This document shows, piece after piece, positions 8,486 to 15,933 of a stretch of DNA of 64,000 nt. Location of the stretch: positions 62,001 to 126,000 of the forward strand of contig JAIETP010000010.1 of NCBI GenBank assembly GCA_019744975.1, written 5' to 3'. The notes under the pieces were generated by a model, which searched no databases, had not been told where the DNA came from, and worked only from the letters and a program-made list of their open reading frames with translations. The position numbers were made by a program, and so were the translations under genes. Positions within the stretch are counted from its first letter, which is position 1. Every line of letters starts with the position of its first letter. The DNA is from Burkholderiales bacterium (GTDB lineage Bacteria > Pseudomonadota > Gammaproteobacteria > Burkholderiales > SG8-41).

Positions 8486-10864
8486 CTATTTGATACAAAC
8501 GGCGCGTACCTGCTTCATGTCGGTAATACCCATCAGCACTTTCTCGATGCCGTCCTGCTTCAGGGTGCGCATGCCGTCCTCCAGCGCGGTCGCCACCATT
8601 TCCGCGACGCGTGCGTGCTCCTGGATGTTCTTTTTAAGCGCGTCGGTGCCCACCAGCAACTCATGCAGGCCCACCCGCCCCTTGTAACCACTGCCACCGC
8701 AGACTTCACAGCCCACCGGATCGTGGATCACCAGCTTGCCGCTCTCGCCGCCGTAATTGGCGATCCAGTCCTCCAGCAGCTTGGCCTCGGCCGCCTTGGG
8801 ATCCTTTTTCCAGGTCTCGGTGTTCTTCAGTTCCTGCGCGTATTCGACGATCAGCGCCTGGATCTCCTCGGTCGTCGCGTCGTGCGGTTTTTTGCACTTG
8901 CCGCACAGGCGTTTGGCGAGGCGCTGCGCCAGGATGCCGAGCAGCGCGTCGGCAAAGTTGAACGGGTCCATGCCCATGTCGAGCAGACGGATGATCGACT
9001 CCGGCGCGCTGTTGGTATGCAGCGTGGCAAACACCAGGTGACCCGTCAGCGAGGCCTCAATGCCGGTGCCGGTGGTTTCCTTGTCGCGCATCTCGCCGAC
9101 CATGATGATGTCCGGATCGGCGCGGAGAAAGGCTTTCATCGCCACGGCAAAGGTCATCCCCGCCTTGGGATTCATCTGCACCTGGCGCAGGCCCTTTTGC
9201 GTAATCTCGACCGGGTCCTCCGCGGTCCAGATCTTGGTGTCCGACGTGTTGAGGTAACCGAGCACCGAGTGCAGCGTCGTCGTCTTGCCGGAACCGGTCG
9301 GGCCGCAGACGAAAAACAGGCCGTACGGCTTGGATACGGTTTCCTTCAGCGTCTCGTTGTTGTATTTGGTCAGCCCCAGCTTGTCCAGCGGGATCGGTTC
9401 ACCCGCGGCCAGAATACGCATCACGATGTCTTCAACGCCGCCTGCGGACGGGATGGTGGCCACCCGCAGTTCGATGTCCAGCGGTCCGAATTTCTTGAAT
9501 TTGATCTTGCCGTCCTGCGGCCGGCGGCGTTCTGAAATATCCAGATCACACATGATCTTCAGCCGTGCAGCCAGCGCGCTGCGGTAACTGGCCGGGACCT
9601 GGATGTACGGCTGTAGCGAACCGTCGCGGCGGAAGCGAATTTCGGTTTTCGCCTTGCCGGGATAGGGCTCGATGTGGATGTCCGATGCGCCCATCTGGTA
9701 GGCATCGATGATGATCTTGTTGACGAGTTTGACCAGTTCGTTGTCAGCGGCGGCGGACGCCACATCATCTCCGCCGGCACCTTCACCCTCGGACTCGTCA
9801 TCCAATGTGCCGAGCATGTCCTCGATGTTGCCGGAGTCCTCCAGGCCGCTGCCGGCGCCGAACATCTGGTCCAGCGTGGTCACGAACTCGGTGTTGGTGG
9901 TCACCCGGAAGATGATCTTGCTTTTCGGGAACACGTTGCTGACCATGCGCGACGCCTTGACCCGCTCCGGGTCGGTGGTCATCACGATGATGCCTTCCTT
10001 GGTGTCGTCCAGCGGCACCCACTGGTTGGTCTGGCAGAACTCGCGGTTCATGTTTTTCATCAAGTCGGGCGGCTTGATGCGATCCTGCTTGAACGGCTCG
10101 TACGGTACGCCGAAATAGGTTCCGAGCGCGTCCCCCAGCGCCGGCAGCTTGACCTGGAATTCGTCCTTCAGCACGACCTCGACATCGAGATTCTTGCGCC
10201 GCGCCGAGCGCTGTGCGAGCTCCAGCTCTTCGCCCGAAATCACTGCATTGGTGACCAGACCGTCATACTTGCTGCGCACCTGCATCATCGGGCCCTGACG
10301 CTGGCGGAAGGCAATCGCCAGCGTTTCGGTCAGCGACAACACGCCCTCTTCCATCATCGGCGGAAAGGGCTGCCCGGCCTTGTTGTTGATGATCTGGACG
10401 ACGCCGATCAGGTCCTTGGCTTTGGCGTCCAGCACCGGCGCCACCAGCATCTGCTTGGTGCGGTACCCGGTCTTGGCATCGACTGCCTTCAGGAAATTCA
10501 GCTGCGCGCTGTAGGATTTGAGTTCCGCATCGTCATAGACGTCGCGGATGTTGACCACGCGTTTGTTGGCGGCGACAAAGCCGGCAATGGACTGCTCGTT
10601 GATCGGCAGCTTGATGTCCTTGAACGAGGTCAGCCCCGTCTTGACCTTGGAAATGATCGAGCCCTTGTCCTCGCTGAGCAGGTAGATGGTCAGGCGGTCG
10701 GCATTGAACAGGGTGCACAGCTCCTGCGACATCTCGAGAATGATCTCGTCGATGTTCTTGGTCGCATGGATCTTGTTGGTAACACCCTGCAGTTTCTGCT
10801 GAAAGTTGACTTTTTCAGCCAGATTTTCGGCGGCTGCCGGCTTGCTCTGGAGTACAGTGCTCAT
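8486..10864 (-). CDS. GspE/PilB-family ATPase with N-terminal GAF domain
   Basis: 792 aa, longer than ordinary PilB because of an N-terminal GAF domain (about residues 20-175). A GspE N-terminal-like region and an acidic Gly/Asp-rich linker follow. The ATPase core has Walker A GPTGSGKT, an Asp box, Walker B IIMVGEMRDKET, a His box (HLVFATLHTNSA) and a zinc Cys4 site (LCGKCKKPH ... CEVCGGSGYKGR). Such ATPases power pilus or type II secretion assembly, but no other motor part is encoded nearby. I chose ATG 10864 (MSTVLQSK); a GTG two codons upstream is possible. Confidence 0.85.
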   Translation of the reverse strand: MSTVLQSKPAAAENLAEKVNFQQKLQGVTNKIHATKNIDEIILEMSQELCTLFNADRLTIYLLSEDKGSIISKVKTGLTSFKDIKLPINEQSIAGFVAANKRVVNIRDVYDDAELKSYSAQLNFLKAVDAKTGYRTKQMLVAPVLDAKAKDLIGVVQIINNKAGQPFPPMMEEGVLSLTETLAIAFRQRQGPMMQVRSKYDGLVTNAVISGEELELAQRSARRKNLDVEVVLKDEFQVKLPALGDALGTYFGVPYEPFKQDRIKPPDLMKNMNREFCQTNQWVPLDDTKEGIIVMTTDPERVKASRMVSNVFPKSKIIFRVTTNTEFVTTLDQMFGAGSGLEDSGNIEDMLGTLDDESEGEGAGGDDVASAAADNELVKLVNKIIIDAYQMGASDIHIEPYPGKAKTEIRFRRDGSLQPYIQVPASYRSALAARLKIMCDLDISERRRPQDGKIKFKKFGPLDIELRVATIPSAGGVEDIVMRILAAGEPIPLDKLGLTKYNNETLKETVSKPYGLFFVCGPTGSGKTTTLHSVLGYLNTSDTKIWTAEDPVEITQKGLRQVQMNPKAGMTFAVAMKAFLRADPDIIMVGEMRDKETTGTGIEASLTGHLVFATLHTNSAPESIIRLLDMGMDPFNFADALLGILAQRLAKRLCGKCKKPHDATTEEIQALIVEYAQELKNTETWKKDPKAAEAKLLEDWIANYGGESGKLVIHDPVGCEVCGGSGYKGRVGLHELLVGTDALKKNIQEHARVAEMVATALEDGMRTLKQDGIEKVLMGITDMKQVRAVCIK

Positions 10865-10928
10865 GATCACCCCTTTGTTTCCGTTGCTGCTGTTCTTGCT
10901 GCTGCTCCTGACTTTTCCGGCGCGTTAT

Positions 10929-10976
10929 TACGCAAAAGCGTACGCAAAAGCATACGCAAAAGAATACGCAAAGCGC
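10929..10976. repeat. 12-bp tandem repeat, four copies
   Basis: TACGCAAAAGCG, TACGCAAAAGCA, TACGCAAAAGAA and TACGCAAAGCGC follow head to tail in the non-coding gap between the phosphodiesterase stop and the GspE-like ATPase start. The array is in the leader or promoter of the ATPase gene. It could be slippage-prone or hold iterated protein-binding sites. Confidence 0.9.
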
Positions 10977-11004
10977 CGCAACACCGCCGCAATATCACAC
11001 AGTC

Positions 11005-11784
11005 TCAGAACTCAAAAATCTGGTTCTGTTCCAGCATGTTCAGCCGTCGCCCGGGCACCCGGTCCACGATCTGCTCCATGATAAGTTCTGCTTCCCGCGG
11101 TTTGAAGTGTGTCACATAAATGGCCGGATCCAACTGCAGTTTGGCCAGTTCCTCCGCCAGCAGACCCGGGCAGAGATGTTTGGAGATTACCGCAAGTTCC
11201 CGCTCCGCATCCGACAGCGCAGACTCGATGATGATATATTTTAAGTTATTGATTTTATTGATATATTTCCAGGATGCGTCCTGGCTGGTGGTATCCCCGG
11301 TAAACACCAGGCTGGCTGCCCCGGAATCGAGGTGAAAACCGACCGCCGGAACCACGTGATTCGCCGGCAGCGGCGTAATGGTCCGACGGCCGGTCCGCCG
11401 GTCGTCCAGCGCCACCGGCACCCCTACCCGTACCGGGGCATAACGCAGCAGCGGTGACTTTGCGTCGGGGATCTGCCGGAAATCAGGCCACAGCTTCCAG
11501 TTGAACAAGTGTTCGCTGAGGATATCCAGCGTTTCCTGGATCGCATGCAGCGTGACCGGTTTGGCGCGTTGCCAGCCGACGGTGTCGAGCAGGAACGGGA
11601 TTGAAGTCACATGATCGAGATGGGAATGCGTCAGGAAAACATGGTCGATGTTCGCCAGTTGCTGCAACGACAGGTCCCCGACGCCGGTCCCGGCATCAAT
11701 CAGCACATCGTCGTCGAGCAACATCGAGGTTGTACGCAGGTCGCCGCCGATGCCGCCACTGCAGCCAAGGATCCGCAGCCTCAT
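11005..11784 (-). CDS. Class II 3',5'-cyclic-nucleotide phosphodiesterase (metallo-beta-lactamase fold)
   Basis: 259 aa. The metal-binding signature HSHLDHVTSIPFLL (about residues 53-66) matches the class II cNMP phosphodiesterase pattern H-x-H-L-D-H. Other MBL-fold ligands appear as TGDTT and ESALSD, and a late His is in YVTHFK. It should hydrolyse cAMP to AMP. Its ATG overlaps the TAA of the upstream adenylate cyclase gene by 1 nt, so cyclase and phosphodiesterase are probably translationally coupled, pairing synthesis and breakdown. A copy of the dispersed IHF-like motif lies within the coding sequence. Confidence 0.85.
   Translation of the reverse strand: MRLRILGCSGGIGGDLRTTSMLLDDDVLIDAGTGVGDLSLQQLANIDHVFLTHSHLDHVTSIPFLLDTVGWQRAKPVTLHAIQETLDILSEHLFNWKLWPDFRQIPDAKSPLLRYAPVRVGVPVALDDRRTGRRTITPLPANHVVPAVGFHLDSGAASLVFTGDTTSQDASWKYINKINNLKYIIIESALSDAERELAVISKHLCPGLLAEELAKLQLDPAIYVTHFKPREAELIMEQIVDRVPGRRLNMLEQNQIFEF
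11242..11263 (-). repeat. Dispersed IHF-like motif, copy 2 (inside phosphodiesterase gene)
   Basis: TATCAATAAAA then TCAATAACTTA on the minus strand, with a perfect WATCAANNNNTTR core. It is in frame as Ile-Asn-Lys-Ile-Asn-Asn-Leu, with Leu encoded by TTA, an unusual codon in this GC-rich gene. Confidence 0.75.
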
Positions 11785-14015
11785 TACTTGGTCTCAAATT
11801 TGTGCACACCGTTCCATGCGGAATCCGGCGGGCTGGCACGGTAACCCGCAATACGCTCGAGGAACACGTCGTAGAGATAGGGTTTTGGCGAAACCTTCTT
11901 CAGATTGATCAGTTGCAATTCCGCTTTGTCCCAGTCCTGGGCGCGATAAAACCGCAGCGCCTGATTCCAGAGCTTGATCTCGTCGAGCCTGGATTGTTCA
12001 ACTTCGCCTTCCAGCCCGAACGGCTCATAGATCGCCACCGGTTCGTCCTTGCCCTTGACCTGCACCAGGTCGATTTCGCGCAATACGATGCCGGTGATGC
12101 GTTTTTTGGTGGGTTCACCGATGATGATGTCGGCGCCGTACTGCTTGGTAATGCCCTCCAGCCGCGAACCCAGGTTCACCGCGTCCCCCATCACGGTATA
12201 GGCCTTGCGGATTTTTGATCCCATGTCGCCGACGCGCATTACTCCCGAGTTGACACCAATGCCGATCGCAAACGGCGGCCAGCCCTTGTCGTTGAATTTT
12301 TTGTTGAGCACCGCCGCCTGTTTCATCATGTCCAGTGCCGCCAATACGCCATTCTGCGCATGATTGGGGTCGGCCATCGGCGCGCCCCAGAATGCCATGA
12401 TCGCGTCGCCGATGTACTTGTCGAGAGTGCCGCGATGCCCCTCTCGGATCACCATGCTCATCGTGGTCAGGTAATCATTGATGTACAACGACAGGTCATC
12501 CGGGGACAGGCTTTCCGAAATGGTCGTGAATCCGCGCACGTCGGAAAACAGTACGGTAAGTTCTTCGGCGCGCGGCGCCATGTTGAACTGTTCTGGATTC
12601 AGCGCCATTTGTTCGACCAGTTCCGGCGGCACGTATTGTCCGAACAATCCCGTGATCAACCGCGTGCCGCGTGCCTCGACCAGGAAGCCGTACGCCATGT
12701 TGAAGGTGAACAGGATCAGCACCAGCAAGAGGCCCGAGGCCAGAGGCAGTACCAGATGCCCGGTATGAAACACCATCAGGTTGGCCCCGACCACCGCCAC
12801 CAGCACCAGCGCCGTCACCAGCATGGATTTGAACGGCGTCAGCAGCGGCAACAGCAGCGTCAGCGCAGCACCGGACAGCAGCAACAGCACGAACTCGGCG
12901 CCGACCACATAGGGCGGGCGCTGCTTGATATTGCCGTCGAGGATGCCGCTGATCAGGTTGGCGTGGATTTCCACTCCGGGATACACCGGATCCACCGGTG
13001 TCGCCCGCAGATCCAGCAGGCCCGGCGCCGTGGTGCCGACCAGCGCAATTTTTCCGCGCAGTTCCTCGACGGGGATGCGTTCGTTCAACACATCAACCAG
13101 CGAGTAGTACCGGTAGCTGCCCTTGACGCCGCGATACGGCACCAGCGCGGCCGCCTGGAAATCAACCGGGATTTCAAAAGGCCCGGTCTTGACCCACTCC
13201 AGGCCGCTGTAGTCAGTGCTGTCCTGATTGACCACCGGCACCACCGGCGGCCGGTCATGAACCGCCCGCACCATCGCCAGTGACAAGGGTTCGTAATAGG
13301 CGCCGGCATGTTCAACCAGCATCGGCACGCGCCGGGTGATGCCGTCCTGGTCCGGCAACGGGTTGATGTGTCCGGCGCCGGAGGCGGCGCCCTGCAGCCG
13401 TTCCAGGTTCGCGGTATAACCGGGCCAAGAGGTGACACCAACCTTGCGCTCGCCGAAAGCACCCGCCGGCAGCACCGGCGGCGGCAACATCCCCTTCCTG
13501 GTGGCGTTGGCCGGGTCGTCGCTCAGGAACACATGGCCCAGCACCACCGTACGCCCCTTCATTTTGCGGGCGAAGATATCGTCGTACTCGAGTTGCGGCC
13601 GCACCTGGTCGAGCACGGACTGGAATTGCGGCACCCCCTTCAGTTCGCGCTGCCCCAGGCGCTCCAGCACACGGATACCCGAGGATTCATCGCGCTCGGC
13701 AAACACCACGTCGAAACCGACGACGGCGATGCCGTATTTGTCGAACAGTTTGTCCAGCAGCAGCGCCAGCCGGTCGCGCGGCCACGGCCAGCGGCCTTCG
13801 CCGCCCTTTTCCTTTTCCTGCAGGCTTTTTTCGTCGATGTCGAGAATCACCACGCGCGGATCGACGGTGCGCGGCATGGTCAGCCGCAGACGCGTGTCGT
13901 AAACAATGGCTTCAAGATTGTCGAGCAGCGGGACGCGCAGGACATGTATCGCGTGTGCGAGAAACAGGGCAACAATCGCCATGCCTATCGCTATGCGGGC
14001 CAGATGTTTTTTCAC
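11784..14015 (-). CDS. CHASE2-domain adenylate cyclase (class III)
   Basis: 743 aa. An N-terminal membrane anchor is followed by an extracytoplasmic CHASE2 sensor (about residues 25-350) and further transmembrane segments. The class III cyclase domain (from about residue 480) has metal-binding Asp in FSDVRGFT and in DKYIGDAIMAFWG, where the Lys fits ATP rather than GTP. Translation starts at a GTG preceded by AGGA. That AGGA lies at the edge of a MITE-like insert. The gene overlaps the phosphodiesterase gene by 1 nt and follows the kinase-phosphatase-FHA genes, suggesting one operon linking phosphorylation to cAMP. Confidence 0.88.
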   Translation of the reverse strand: MKKHLARIAIGMAIVALFLAHAIHVLRVPLLDNLEAIVYDTRLRLTMPRTVDPRVVILDIDEKSLQEKEKGGEGRWPWPRDRLALLLDKLFDKYGIAVVGFDVVFAERDESSGIRVLERLGQRELKGVPQFQSVLDQVRPQLEYDDIFARKMKGRTVVLGHVFLSDDPANATRKGMLPPPVLPAGAFGERKVGVTSWPGYTANLERLQGAASGAGHINPLPDQDGITRRVPMLVEHAGAYYEPLSLAMVRAVHDRPPVVPVVNQDSTDYSGLEWVKTGPFEIPVDFQAAALVPYRGVKGSYRYYSLVDVLNERIPVEELRGKIALVGTTAPGLLDLRATPVDPVYPGVEIHANLISGILDGNIKQRPPYVVGAEFVLLLLSGAALTLLLPLLTPFKSMLVTALVLVAVVGANLMVFHTGHLVLPLASGLLLVLILFTFNMAYGFLVEARGTRLITGLFGQYVPPELVEQMALNPEQFNMAPRAEELTVLFSDVRGFTTISESLSPDDLSLYINDYLTTMSMVIREGHRGTLDKYIGDAIMAFWGAPMADPNHAQNGVLAALDMMKQAAVLNKKFNDKGWPPFAIGIGVNSGVMRVGDMGSKIRKAYTVMGDAVNLGSRLEGITKQYGADIIIGEPTKKRITGIVLREIDLVQVKGKDEPVAIYEPFGLEGEVEQSRLDEIKLWNQALRFYRAQDWDKAELQLINLKKVSPKPYLYDVFLERIAGYRASPPDSAWNGVHKFETK

Positions 14016-14023
14016 CCTGTCGT

Positions 14024-14172
14024 CCTAGCAGGCTGTTGAAAAAGCGATGCGCGAGCGCGTGGGGAGCGTAGCGACCAAGTGCACACGCGTACAAGTCATT
14101 GATTTAACGAGATTCAAAAAATCTTGTACGTCAGCGAATAACATCAATCGAGAATTTCAACAAACTGCCAGG
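14024..14172. mobile_element. MITE-like element, 149 bp
   Basis: Terminal inverted repeats CCTAGCAGGCTGTTGAAA (14024-14041) and, on the other strand, CCTGGCAGTTTGTTGAAA (14155-14172) agree at 15 of 18 positions. The GGCTGTTGAAA end resembles ends of common transposons, but no transposase is present. Internally CGTACAAG (14088-14095) pairs with CTTGTACG (14123-14130). It separates the FHA gene from the cyclase gene and its left end is 9 bp from the cyclase start. Just to the right (14197-14240) an imperfect GTGCGAC/GTCGCAC hairpin follows. Confidence 0.65.
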
Positions 14173-14270
14173 GCCTGTTAACAATCATTTTATGAGTGCG
14201 ACAGCGGCGATTTGGCCCCGTGCCGTCCGCCGTCGCACAGCGTGCGCTCAAAACGCGCCGCGCGATCTTT

Positions 14271-15095
14271 TTATTTCTTTACGAAAAATTCCATCTTCAC
14301 GCCCGCCAGTTCAATGACGTCATGATCCTGCAGGGGTTGGGCCTGCGCATCGATCATCTTGCCGTTGATGATCGGGAACTTTGCCCCTTCAACATGGGTA
14401 ATGAAATAACCCTGTGGACGCCGTGTGATCACCGCCACCTGGAGGCCGGGTTTGCCCAGCGTGGTCAGGTTCTTGACGAGGTCGAGTTCCTTGCCGGCGC
14501 TGGGGCCGGTCAGAATCTGCACCGCGGCCAGGGGCTGCATTTCAGCCGGTTTGGCCGAAGCAGCGGCAAGAGGTGCGGACGGAGACGGAGTCGGTGTCGG
14601 TGTGGCTGCAACCGGAGCAGCAGCTGGGGCTGCCGGCTTGACCACGGGCGGCGCGGGCCGCGGTGTAGGCGGCGGCGTCGAGGGTTTGGGCGGGGGGGCC
14701 GGTTCATTGGCCGGTTTGACGGGGGCGGGAGCAGCGGCCGCCGCTTTCGGCGGCGCACGCAGGATCATCGTTTTTTCGAAATCCTCGTTGCCCTGGCCTG
14801 CCGCCGGCGCTTCAGCGACGTATTTCAGTTTGTATTTGCCGATCTCGATCACATCGTTGTTCTGCAGGATGTGTTTCTTGATCGGATTGCCGTTGACCAG
14901 GGTGCCGTTGGTCGAGCCCATGTCCTCAAGAAAAGAATCATTGAGGATGGTCACGATGCAGGCATGCTCGCCGCTGACCGCCAGATTCTCGATCTGGATC
15001 TCGTTGGAAGGCTTGCGCCCGATCATGATCCGCTCCTTGTCGAGAGGAACCTCGCGGATCAACGAGCCTTCAAGAGAAAGTATCAACTTCGCCAT
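14271..15095 (-). CDS. Double FHA-domain protein
   Basis: 274 aa. N-terminal FHA domain (about 1-95) has the motifs GRKPSNEI, SGEHA and STNGTLVNG, which bind phosphothreonine peptides. A long Pro/Ala-rich linker (about 115-185) leads to a second, more diverged FHA-like domain at the C-terminus (ITRRPQGYFI...NGKMI...VIELAG). No signal peptide. It lies 17 nt after the PP2C phosphatase gene and two genes after the kinase, so it probably reads the kinase output. Its partner protein is unknown. Confidence 0.85.
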   Translation of the reverse strand: MAKLILSLEGSLIREVPLDKERIMIGRKPSNEIQIENLAVSGEHACIVTILNDSFLEDMGSTNGTLVNGNPIKKHILQNNDVIEIGKYKLKYVAEAPAAGQGNEDFEKTMILRAPPKAAAAAPAPVKPANEPAPPPKPSTPPPTPRPAPPVVKPAAPAAAPVAATPTPTPSPSAPLAAASAKPAEMQPLAAVQILTGPSAGKELDLVKNLTTLGKPGLQVAVITRRPQGYFITHVEGAKFPIINGKMIDAQAQPLQDHDVIELAGVKMEFFVKK

Positions 15096-15112
15096 AGTAG
15101 TATCCCCGTTGC

Positions 15113-15925
15113 TTATCTGAGCCAGGACTTCAACCGGTCAACCAACCCGGCGCGAGCCGGAAAACTCTTCAGCACACGCACCAGAATAACCGAAACATTG
15201 TCACGCCCGCCATTGTCGTTCGCCTGCTGCACCAGTTGTGCTGCGGCCAGGGGCAGATTGGCCTGCAACGATGCCAGCGTCAACTCCATGTCCTCATCCG
15301 TCACCATGTCATTGAGGCCATCTGAACACAGCAGGTAGATGTCTCCGGCCTCCACCGGATAACTGTGCACTTCGGCCTCGACTTCGGGGTCGATCCCCAC
15401 CGCCCGCGTCACCAGGTTCTTGTTCTGGGAGTGGCGGGCCTGCGCCTTGGTGATCAGGCCGCTGTCGATCTGTTCCTGCAGCAGCGAGTGGTCGCGCGTG
15501 ACCTGCTCGAGCTTGTTGCCACGAAAGCGGTACAACCTCGAGTCGCCGATATGCCCGACCACCAGCGAGTTGTCGTGCCACAGCGCCACGACCAGCGTGG
15601 TGCCCATGCCGGCATACTGGGCCTGGTTTTGCGCGGCCTGAAAAATCGCATTGTTGGCGCGCACCGCATGTTCGCCCACCAGGCGTTCTGCGGTCGCAGC
15701 ATCGATTTCGCCGCCGGCCTCCGCCAGCGCTTTTTTCAGCTCCGCGCTGATCATCGCCACCGCAATGCCGCTGGCCACCTCGCCGGCATTGTAACCGCCC
15801 ATGCCGTCGGCGAGCACGGCCAGCCCGGTCGCGGCGTCGGCTGAAATACTGTCCTCGTTATGCGACCGCACCATGCCCGGGTGGGTGGCGGTCGTGATTT
15901 CGATGACGTTGGACAAGTCGTTCAT
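15113..15925 (-). CDS. PP2C-family protein Ser/Thr phosphatase
   Basis: 270 aa, the size of bacterial Stp/PrpC enzymes. Metal-binding Asp motifs are present: SHNEDS near residue 20, LADGMGGYNAGE near 40, GHIGDSRLYRFR near 130, CSDGLNDMV near 200, and GGRDNVSVILV near the end. The enzyme removes phosphate from Ser/Thr of proteins phosphorylated by the adjacent kinase. The start is 8 nt after the kinase stop, so the two genes are co-translated or nearly so. Confidence 0.92.
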   Translation of the reverse strand: MNDLSNVIEITTATHPGMVRSHNEDSISADAATGLAVLADGMGGYNAGEVASGIAVAMISAELKKALAEAGGEIDAATAERLVGEHAVRANNAIFQAAQNQAQYAGMGTTLVVALWHDNSLVVGHIGDSRLYRFRGNKLEQVTRDHSLLQEQIDSGLITKAQARHSQNKNLVTRAVGIDPEVEAEVHSYPVEAGDIYLLCSDGLNDMVTDEDMELTLASLQANLPLAAAQLVQQANDNGGRDNVSVILVRVLKSFPARAGLVDRLKSWLR

Positions 15926-15933
15926 GCAGGGCC

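Noticed and set aside
10929-10976. CRISPR-like array
   Set aside because: The units are 12 bp and contiguous with no spacers; it is a simple tandem repeat.
9674-11119. Plus-strand frame of 481 codons opposite the GspE-like ATPase
   Set aside because: Antisense shadow of a gene with Walker and zinc motifs.
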